The translations under genes were made by a program, and so were the position numbers. A stretch of DNA of 39,476 bases. It comes from an uncultured Eubacterium sp. (GTDB lineage Bacteria; Bacillota; Clostridia; Lachnospirales; Lachnospiraceae). The notes beneath the pieces are model-generated. The model was not told where the DNA came from. It did not search any database and saw nothing but the letters and a program-made list of their open reading frames with translations. Shown here one piece after another: positions 34,089-39,476 of this stretch. The first letter of the stretch is position 1; each line of letters starts with the position of its first letter. Location: contig CAJUHV010000035.1 in the NCBI GenBank assembly GCA_910586445.1, positions 1-39,476 on the forward strand, read 5' to 3'.

Positions 34089-34252
34089 TAGAGCGTGTTT
34101 GAAAAATCATTCCTGTGATCTGCACTCCCCACTTTGCGGATAATTCATCCCAAATTTAATCAACATAGCCCGCTATGCCTCATAAATTTGGGATAAATTC
34201 TCCACTAAGTGTGAAGCACATCTCACAGAAAGCATTTTTCAAACACGCTCTA
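34089..34252. mobile_element. Complete MITE-like element, 164 bp, near-palindromic
   Basis: The ends are TAGAGCGTGTTTGAAAAAT and ATTTTTCAAACACGCTCTA, an exact inversion. The arms remain complementary almost to the centre, with ATCCCAAATTTA in both arms and GCCCGCTATG near the axis. It encodes nothing. TA at both ends suggests TA target duplication, as in IS630/Tc1-mariner-mobilised MITEs. Related copies lie at 1-53 and 1210-1277. Its right-hand TA plus G forms the TAG stop of the adjacent kinase gene. Confidence 0.82.
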
Positions 34253-35551
34253 GGCAGAAACAGTCATATTTAATAATATTCTTGCTACAAACATACCGTT
34301 TTCGATCAAAAAGTCTGTCTCACCGTCGTATCGGGCGGCTGTCTTTCGTATGCTTGTCACGCCGATTCCGTGCTCCTGTCCTGCCTTGGGGAGCTTGTAG
34401 GAAAGCTCTGCGTCTGGTGCGCATGTATTTCTGCACTGGATGACGATTTTGTGGCCTTTCTGGGACATTGTGAGTGAGATCTGGGCATCCGGCATGCCGG
34501 AATCTGTGCACCCGTGAATGGCATTTTCAAATATATTGGCAAGGATTGCTACAAGGTCAAAATCACGTACAGTCAGATATTTTTCAGCCTTGACATCGAT
34601 ATTTACTGCAATGCCGTTGGATTTGGCGTATCTGGCATAGGTGGAGAGTATGCTGTTTACGGCTCTGTTTGCGCATATGCGCATATTGCCGGCATCCTGT
34701 ATATCTTCTAGATATTGATCCAGATAAGCCAGCAGGCTGTCTGTCTCGTTTTTTTTCACATATTCTCGAATCAGCAGGCAGTGGTGGCGGGCATCGTGCC
34801 GTATTTTGGCAGCCTGGGCTTCGGATTCTTCTGCCAGCTCCAGCTGCAGCCGGAGAAACTGTTCGTTTAATTCAAGCATCTGATTTTCAATCTGATAGCG
34901 GTATTCTTTTCCTAGATGAATATATAAGTGAAAGATGATATACTGGATAATTCCCGCCATAAAAAGGGTGATGAAGATCCGTATCATATTGGCTGCTGAA
35001 AACTGGTAATCAGCAGGGCGGAAGGCGATAAAAGAAACCAGCATGATAGATACTACTAAAGAGACAGCACTCAGCAGATCAAGCTCATTTCTCAGGAAGT
35101 CTAAATTATCTAAAAATATGCGCCGGAACTTTTTTGCGATAAAATATAAGGTCATGGCGCAGAATACGGCCCGCAGGCAGATATCGGCCCATATACTGCT
35201 GCCGAACCATAGACGGGCAAGGTCAACGCCGAAAACAGTGCATAGGCATAGCAGATAGTAGCCGATTGCTACTTTGTATACAGACAGGCCGATGCCGTCT
35301 CCGCTCATCAGTCCGCAGAAAACGCCTATAAAAGGGAGCGCGGCCAGTCCAGAGAAACGGACGTAATTGTCCGGGGCATGGTAATACCATAGAGTGAAGC
35401 ATACAGTCAGAAAGAGCCAGTATACGATATAAATCCAGACAGTTATGCTCATCTTTAATTTTGGACGGTCAAGCAGCAGAAAAACAAGCATCATCAGAAG
35501 CGAACTGATTCCATTCCGCAGCAGTGCTGTCCAGAAAGAACCTCCTAACAT
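34250..35551 (-). CDS. AgrC-type sensor histidine kinase (GHKL ATPase)
   Basis: The 433-residue protein has about six membrane helices (through residue 212), a coiled linker (YRYQIENQMLELNEQFLRLQLELAEESEAQ, about 218-245) and a kinase core. The phosphoacceptor is H252 in KIRHDARHH. The N-box is ANIFENAIHGC, and the GHKL glycine box is HGIGVTSIRK. Such kinases sense peptides or envelope signals and phosphorylate LytTR regulators; the one at 38454 is the likely partner. The start overlaps the small membrane protein gene by seven bases, behind AAGGAGG. A second promoter is predicted inside that gene. The stop codon is formed at the edge of a MITE-like element. Confidence 0.92.
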   Translation of the reverse strand: MLGGSFWTALLRNGISSLLMMLVFLLLDRPKLKMSITVWIYIVYWLFLTVCFTLWYYHAPDNYVRFSGLAALPFIGVFCGLMSGDGIGLSVYKVAIGYYLLCLCTVFGVDLARLWFGSSIWADICLRAVFCAMTLYFIAKKFRRIFLDNLDFLRNELDLLSAVSLVVSIMLVSFIAFRPADYQFSAANMIRIFITLFMAGIIQYIIFHLYIHLGKEYRYQIENQMLELNEQFLRLQLELAEESEAQAAKIRHDARHHCLLIREYVKKNETDSLLAYLDQYLEDIQDAGNMRICANRAVNSILSTYARYAKSNGIAVNIDVKAEKYLTVRDFDLVAILANIFENAIHGCTDSGMPDAQISLTMSQKGHKIVIQCRNTCAPDAELSYKLPKAGQEHGIGVTSIRKTAARYDGETDFLIENGMFVARILLNMTVSA

Positions 35552-35880
35552 TTTTGATCCTCCTTATGCTGATCTTGTTTCTCCGTAAGGGGAAACTTTC
35601 TTTTATCATACCAAATTATAATGTTGTTTTGGTGGTCCTGGCATAAATCGCACTTTTTTTGGTATGATCTGCACTTCACGTGCTTTTTTTTGATCAAGCG
35701 GATGAATATGCCGGCTATTTTATAGGATACCCAGTAAACGGCAAGAATAAAGATGTATTCGCTGCCTGCTGCATTGTATCCCCTGCATGCATAGGCATGA
35801 TTCATAGCCCAGCTGCCTGCTGCATACATTGCGGTAAGTGCGAAGGCTGTCTGAAACAGCTGACGGATCAATTTGATCAT
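35545..35880 (-). CDS. Small membrane protein co-encoded with the sensor kinase, function unknown
   Basis: The 111-residue protein has two hydrophobic segments (about 7-29 and 42-62) and a basic, Cys/His-containing tail (HVKCRSYQKKCDLCQ, then a charged C-terminus). A perfect AAGGAGG seven bases before ATG 35880 and the seven-base overlap with the kinase gene make it a convincing gene. It is too short for AgrB and lacks an obvious AgrB catalytic His/Cys pair. It could be a kinase accessory or sensor protein. The 3' third also contains the downstream copy of the 26-bp repeat and a predicted promoter for the kinase. Confidence 0.75.
   Translation of the reverse strand: MIKLIRQLFQTAFALTAMYAAGSWAMNHAYACRGYNAAGSEYIFILAVYWVSYKIAGIFIRLIKKKHVKCRSYQKKCDLCQDHQNNIIIWYDKRKFPLTEKQDQHKEDQKC
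35615..35673 (-). promoter_or_regulatory. Predicted kinase promoter with activator-like motif (copy A)
   Basis: On the minus strand a TATAAT (35620-35615) has no good -35. The 26-base motif at 35648-35673 lies 27 bases upstream of it. In plus orientation the motif starts TCGCA, holds a T run, then GGTA, and ends ATCTGCA. It matches copy B at 20 of 26 positions without gaps. A LytTR-type regulator site is a reasonable inference. Confidence 0.5.
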
Positions 35881-35922
35881 TAGTCTTCCTCCTTAGCTCG
35901 TCTTTTTCTTTTGTCAAGTTCA

Positions 35923-35991
35923 AATATAGCAGAAAGACAGGGCTTGGAAAGGCTTTATGCACATTTCGCATTTTTTCGGGTACAATCTGTA
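35923..35991 (-). promoter_or_regulatory. Predicted operon promoter with activator-like motif (copy B)
   Basis: On the minus strand TATATT (35928-35923) serves as a likely -10 for the small membrane protein gene. The 26-base motif at 35966-35991 lies 37 bases upstream, ten more than for copy A. Shared blocks in plus orientation are TCGCA, TTTTT, GGTA and ATCTG. Confidence 0.5.
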
Positions 35992-36043
35992 TCATGCGTT
36001 TTTCATCGCATGCAGGGCAGAAGCTGGAAGTATTATAAAATAA

Positions 36044-36091
36044 ATTACAGATTCATCTTTTGGCCGCGCAGCTCATAGATGAATCTGTAAT
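36044..36091 (-). terminator. Terminator of the chemoreceptor gene
   Basis: ATTACAGATTCATCT (36044-36058) and AGATGAATCTGTAAT (36077-36091) form a perfect 15-base stem. On the minus strand it is followed by TTATTTTATAAT. Partial direct repeats of AATCTGTAATAT flank it. Confidence 0.7.
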
Positions 36092-36132
36092 ATAAATCTG
36101 TAATATGAATCTCTGATGCTAATACATATTGT

Positions 36133-38277
36133 TTAATCCTGCTTTAAGTTAAACTGGTTTACAAGTTCATGCAGCCTCTTAGACTGGCTGGATAATTCCG
36201 CACTGGTCTGTGCACTGTTTTGTGCAAAGGAAGAGTTGGACTGAACCACATTGCTTATTAAATCTATATTTTCAGAAAGCTGAAGCAGTACATTTTTCTG
36301 GTTTTGTGAGGCGCTGTTTATTTTTTCCATTGAGCTTAGGATCTCTTCCGAGCCTTTTACAACGGTTAGCAGGGACTGCGCGGTATGATCTGCGATTTCT
36401 ATGCCGATTTCGACAGCCTTTTGGGAACTTTCGATCAATGAGGCTGTCTGGTTGACGGCTTCGGCACTTTTTGAAGCCAGCTCACGGATCTCATTGGCTA
36501 CGACCGCAAAGCCTTTTCCTGCTTCGCCTGCCCTCGCCGCTTCAATCGAAGCATTTAAAGACAGCAGGTTTGTCTGCTCGGCGATATCCTCAATCGTTTT
36601 TACAATTTTTTCAATTTCGCCGGAAGAACGGCTGATATCGGACATGGCATTGGTCAGGTGGTCCATTTCCTTATTGCTGTCCATGATGCGCCTGCCTACC
36701 TCGGATACATTTACATTTGCATTCTGTGCGTCGCTCGCATTTGCTGCCACATCTTTTGATAAGCTTTCAATCGAAGCTGCCAGCTCATCAATCGCTGCCG
36801 CCTGTTCAGAGGCACCGTCCGACAGCACCTGGGCACCGGACGACACATGGTCGGAGCTGGCAGATACTTCATCCGCGGAAAGCACGATCTGGTGCAGTGC
36901 GTCGTTTAAGGACTGCGAAATCTTTTCAATTGATTTCTGGATCGGGATAAAGTCGCCGATATAATTCTGCGTAATGGTAATATCCATATTATTGTCCGCC
37001 ATCTGTGAGAGCTGTTCGGAAATATCTTTTACATAGTTGCTGATCGTAGTGCTGATATGGTTAAATGCCTGTGCGAGATGTCCCAGCTCGTCGTCAGACT
37101 GGATGTCAATATGTATGTTTAAGTCACCGGCCTCCAGCTTAGAAGCGCCTTCGGCAATCAGCTGAATCGGGTCCAAAGACCGTTTGATCATGCGGTTTAC
37201 CATTGTCAATAATACAACGCCGAGCAGTACGACGATAAAGGTCAGCTTTCCAGCACCTTCTAATATTGCCCAGTAAAATTCGGTGCTGTTTACGGTCATA
37301 TGCAGCGTCCAGTGGGTGCTTTCGCATATGGTCAGCGGGATATTAACGGAAATGCCGCGTTTTCCTGTGCCGAAGTTTTTATTTGTCTTAATAATATAGC
37401 GGCTGTTTACCTGTTCGCTTTCAGCCATGGACTGAATAGTGTCAGCATATTCTGCGATTGGTTTGTATCCTGCTTCAGAGGCAGTGGTGCCTACGGAATC
37501 AGCATCTGCAGAATCCACTAAAATCGTTCCGTCTGCTGCAAGGGCCATCAGATGAGACGATTTGTAGTCCGTACTGACCAGAAGATGCTCCTGCATATGG
37601 TCTAATGCAACATCGACACCGGCTACTCCGAGAAATTCACCTTCTGCATCCCAGATCGGTGCTATGATGCTGATCATCATAATGTTTTTTCCCATCAGCT
37701 CATATACGTACGGGTCCATGATATACGGCTCTCCGGTTTGTTTAATCTGCATATAATATTCTTTTTCGTAATTGTCAAAAGCGTCTTCGTGCTTTTCAAA
37801 TACATAATCCGTCTGATCTTCGTTCAGATATACGACAGATTCGTAAGCGATGTCCCGTTTGTGGACTTCGTAAGGCTCTCCATTGGCGTCCGCGATGGCA
37901 TTCTGCTCAAAATAAGCAAATGCGGTCGGGAACCCGTCTCCGCCTTCCAGCACGCCTACCAGGGCAGTGTCAATTGCGTCCCTCTGCTCGGTCGGGTCCA
38001 GTGCAGAAATGTTGCGCATTGCGCTGGCAAATCCGATCACTTTTCCATAGGCATTTTCAATATCATTCGATACTAAAAAAGCATTTTCATAGGCAACAGC
38101 AGCTAGTTTTTCTCTGTTTACCTGTATCAAGGATTTTGCCGCAAGAAGAGCAGACATCAAAATAGTGAGCAGGAAAATAACGGCAACAATAAGTGCCATT
38201 TTAGAAATAATTTTCTTGCTGAGGCTGCTGCTCTGGCCAGCATTTGTCGTCCTAGCATTCTTTTCTTTGTGTGACAT
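36133..38277 (-). CDS. Methyl-accepting chemotaxis protein with dCache sensor
   Basis: The 714-residue protein has TM1 (about 26-48), a large extracellular dCache_1-type sensor (about 50-335, with FPTAFAYFEQNAIADANGEPY and GEFLGVAGVDVALDHM), TM2 (about 344-362), a HAMP domain (about 365-418) and a cytoplasmic signalling domain. The hairpin tip is IEDIAEQTNLLSLNASIEAA, then RAGEAGKGFAVVANEIRELA. It binds a small ligand outside the cell and controls CheA. No che or flagellar genes are in the window. GGAGGAG supports ATG 38277. It lies between the kinase and regulator genes of the signalling pair, with its own promoter. Confidence 0.95.
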   Translation of the reverse strand: MSHKEKNARTTNAGQSSSLSKKIISKMALIVAVIFLLTILMSALLAAKSLIQVNREKLAAVAYENAFLVSNDIENAYGKVIGFASAMRNISALDPTEQRDAIDTALVGVLEGGDGFPTAFAYFEQNAIADANGEPYEVHKRDIAYESVVYLNEDQTDYVFEKHEDAFDNYEKEYYMQIKQTGEPYIMDPYVYELMGKNIMMISIIAPIWDAEGEFLGVAGVDVALDHMQEHLLVSTDYKSSHLMALAADGTILVDSADADSVGTTASEAGYKPIAEYADTIQSMAESEQVNSRYIIKTNKNFGTGKRGISVNIPLTICESTHWTLHMTVNSTEFYWAILEGAGKLTFIVVLLGVVLLTMVNRMIKRSLDPIQLIAEGASKLEAGDLNIHIDIQSDDELGHLAQAFNHISTTISNYVKDISEQLSQMADNNMDITITQNYIGDFIPIQKSIEKISQSLNDALHQIVLSADEVSASSDHVSSGAQVLSDGASEQAAAIDELAASIESLSKDVAANASDAQNANVNVSEVGRRIMDSNKEMDHLTNAMSDISRSSGEIEKIVKTIEDIAEQTNLLSLNASIEAARAGEAGKGFAVVANEIRELASKSAEAVNQTASLIESSQKAVEIGIEIADHTAQSLLTVVKGSEEILSSMEKINSASQNQKNVLLQLSENIDLISNVVQSNSSFAQNSAQTSAELSSQSKRLHELVNQFNLKQD

Positions 38278-38304
38278 AAATACTCCTCCATGGTTGTAAT
38301 TTAT

Positions 38305-38336
38305 ATTACAGCCGGCTATCTGGCACAGGCTGTAAT
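38305..38336 (-). other. Hairpin in the chemoreceptor leader
   Basis: ATTACAGCC and GGCTGTAAT form a perfect nine-base stem with a 14-base loop, about 28 bases before the start codon. No T run follows on the minus strand. Confidence 0.45.
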
Positions 38337-38357
38337 TTCCTTAATATAATTAACTCT

Positions 38358-38386
38358 ATCATATCTGTGCTCATGAAGGAAGTCTA
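38358..38386 (-). promoter_or_regulatory. Predicted sigma-A-like promoter of the chemoreceptor gene
   Basis: On the minus strand TAGACT and TATGAT are separated by 17 bases. No flagellar sigma-28 motif was found. Confidence 0.45.
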
Positions 38387-38453
38387 TTTTTTATTAAATT
38401 TTATTTGCCGGTATGGTTTTTATAAACGGAAACAGATAAACAGTAAGGATAGT

Positions 38454-39197
38454 TTATTCAGCAGAGTTATTGTCAGTTTCACAGTAATAACGAAAATACT
38501 GTTCTTTGAGCGGCTGGTAGGCACCCCTTGGCAGAAATATATTTTTTCCGGTGTCCAGACAGGCATTATGCGAGTTCAGGCTGTCAATATGCTCCAGGTT
38601 TATAATATAGGCAGCACCTACTTTTACAAATTCCTGATAATGCGACAGCATCTGGTATAGAGCCGTCATTGTCATGTGCAGGGTAGCGTGCGAGCCATCA
38701 GCCATATACAGGCACTGGCGCTTGCCCTGTGCCTCCAGTGATACGATGTCAGCCAGTGGAATCCGCTGTATCATGCCGTCGATTTTAAGCAGCAGATGTT
38801 TTTTCCGCTTGTCTTTGGCAGCCTGTAAATATTTGTCTATGGCAGCAAACAGATCTGCTTTTTCGATCGGTTTTACAAGATACTGCAGTGCGTCTACCCG
38901 GAATGCGTCCAATGCATGCTCCGAAGAAGAGGTAAGAAAAATGATCCTGCCCGCACTGCCCATATCCCGCAGCTCCTTGGCAGCAGCGGTTCCCAGCATT
39001 TCCGGCATGTAGATATCCAGCAAAAGCAGGTCCGGCATATAGCTTTTGTCTTTGATCACCTGCAGCAGGTCATTTACATTTTCAAAACGTTTTATTTTAA
39101 ATTCATGGTCAGGATGTTTATCTCCGTAATCCAGCAGCAGCTGCTCGGTCTTATTTAATTCTTCTGTCTCGTCATCGCAGATTGCAATCAAGTGCAT
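38454..39197 (-). CDS. AgrA/LytR-type response regulator with LytTR DNA-binding domain
   Basis: The 247-residue protein has a receiver domain with the acidic pair D8-D9, phosphoacceptor D61 in LLLLDIYMPEM, T89 and K109 in YLVKPIEK. A C-terminal LytTR domain (about 135-240) follows, with IVSLEAQGKRQCLYMADG, FVKVGAAYIINLEHIDSL and IFLPRGAYQPLKEQYFRYY. LytTR proteins bind paired direct repeats upstream of promoters. The GHKL kinase gene at 34250 is the closest partner in type. The AAAAGGAGAAG site is placed about 10-13 bases before ATG 39197. Confidence 0.94.
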   Translation of the reverse strand: MHLIAICDDETEELNKTEQLLLDYGDKHPDHEFKIKRFENVNDLLQVIKDKSYMPDLLLLDIYMPEMLGTAAAKELRDMGSAGRIIFLTSSSEHALDAFRVDALQYLVKPIEKADLFAAIDKYLQAAKDKRKKHLLLKIDGMIQRIPLADIVSLEAQGKRQCLYMADGSHATLHMTMTALYQMLSHYQEFVKVGAAYIINLEHIDSLNSHNACLDTGKNIFLPRGAYQPLKEQYFRYYCETDNNSAE

Positions 39198-39250
39198 GGT
39201 GTCTTCTTCTCCTTTTAGTAACTGTAACCAAAGAACGTATTTATGATGGA

Positions 39251-39279
39251 ATTATATCATCTGTCCTATATGAAATCTA
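39251..39279 (-). promoter_or_regulatory. Predicted promoter of the response regulator gene
   Basis: On the minus strand a perfect TATAAT lies 17 bases from a poor -35, TAGATT. Confidence 0.45.
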
Positions 39280-39345
39280 GTGGAAAATCGTAAAATAGCA
39301 CATAATGTATGACGACGGGATTTCGTTAATAAAAATATTGATACA

Positions 39346-39386
39346 GGTCATTTACCCGGTAACACACATGACCGGGATTTTCTTTT
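39346..39386 (+). terminator. Leader terminator with a competing stem, possible attenuator
   Basis: CCCGGT (39355-39360) and ACCGGG (39371-39376) form a stem followed by ATTTTCTTTT. The alternative pairing GGTCAT (39346-39351) with ATGACC (39368-39373) uses part of the same right arm and excludes the terminator stem. It lies about 70 bases before the start of the gene at the window edge. Confidence 0.4.
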
Positions 39387-39452
39387 GCCAAAAGGGCAGC
39401 AGCGGAGGGCTTCTGCCATGCATTGGACAAAAAGGCAAGGAATAAAGGGGTG

Positions 39453-39476
39453 ATGAACCGTAGAAAAGAAAAAAAT
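39453..39476 (+). CDS. Start of an unidentified gene, cut by the window edge
   Basis: AAAGGGGTG precedes an ATG, and eight codons (MNRRKEKN) are open to the last base. This is too little to identify a product. The long leader with terminator-like structures suggests it is a real, regulated gene. Confidence 0.45.

Noticed and set aside
35720..35995. 91-residue minus-strand ORF overlapping the small membrane protein gene in another frame
   Set aside because: It lacks a good ribosome site, whereas the 111-residue frame has AAGGAGG and couples to the kinase gene.
38358..38386. Flagellar sigma-28 promoter for the chemoreceptor
   Set aside because: No GCCGATAA-like -10 was found; a sigma-A-like pair explains the region better.
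39281..39310. Third copy of the 26-bp signalling motif upstream of the regulator gene
   Set aside because: Only TCG and a few other bases match, and a four-base gap is needed, so it is no better than chance.

Overview
The window looks like a chromosomal segment of an anaerobic, low-to-mid GC Firmicute, most likely a gut Clostridium of the Lachnospiraceae type. The evidence is strong AGGAGG-type ribosome binding sites, a MecA adaptor, an [FeFe] hydrogenase with an NfnB/GltD-like partner, a crotonase, AgrC/AgrA-type signalling and Gram-positive lipoprotein and peptidoglycan-binding domains. The family assignment is inference; no rRNA or tRNA is present to settle it.

Layout. 1-2.9 kb: a purine-rich leader and a zinc-type ABC transporter operon (znuA-znuC-znuB). 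3.1-4.7 kb: a mecA-like adaptor and a convergent crotonase separated by a bidirectional terminator. 4.9-8.0 kb: a secreted multi-domain cell-wall protein followed by mutY. 8.4-19.3 kb: a surface-glycan region with glf, a family 2 glycosyltransferase, a small unknown protein, a fused phosphoglycosyl transferase/SDR enzyme, a membrane-bound nucleotide-sugar 4,6-dehydratase, a PglK-like lipid-oligosaccharide ABC flippase and an 847-residue secreted Ig-like protein. 19.2-24.0 kb: a short mscL, a MATE exporter and an MBOAT/SGNH acyltransferase pair. 24.1-27.7 kb: a two-gene hydrogenase operon. 28.0-33.3 kb: a SsuABC/TauABC-type importer behind two identical LacI-type operators, a truncated AAA-ATPase-like gene and a LacI-family regulator. 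33.3-39.2 kb, mostly on the minus strand: a GNAT acetyltransferase, a small membrane protein coupled to a GHKL sensor kinase, a dCache chemoreceptor and a LytTR response regulator. A new plus-strand gene begins at the right edge.

How the genes may work together. In the glycan region the dehydratase would make a UDP-4-keto-6-deoxy sugar. The SDR half of the fusion could reduce it, the transferase half could load it on undecaprenyl phosphate, the glycosyltransferase and galactofuranose supply could extend it, and the PglK-like protein could flip it. No oligosaccharyltransferase, ligase or polymerase is visible. The hydrogenase operon should exchange electrons between H2 and NAD(P)H through flavin and iron-sulfur clusters. 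The kinase and regulator genes probably form one signalling pair even though the chemoreceptor gene lies between them.

Non-coding structure is rich. A MITE-like inverted-repeat family with TA ends is present as a full 164-bp copy, a 68-bp deleted copy, an edge copy and a possible diverged copy; two copies supply stop codons to genes. A 26-bp motif is repeated upstream of both signalling genes with about one helical turn of phasing difference to the predicted -10 boxes. Two identical 12-bp operators sit 85 bp apart around a promoter. Short tandem repeats lie in the glycan region, in frame within the fusion enzyme and in the intergenic gap before it.
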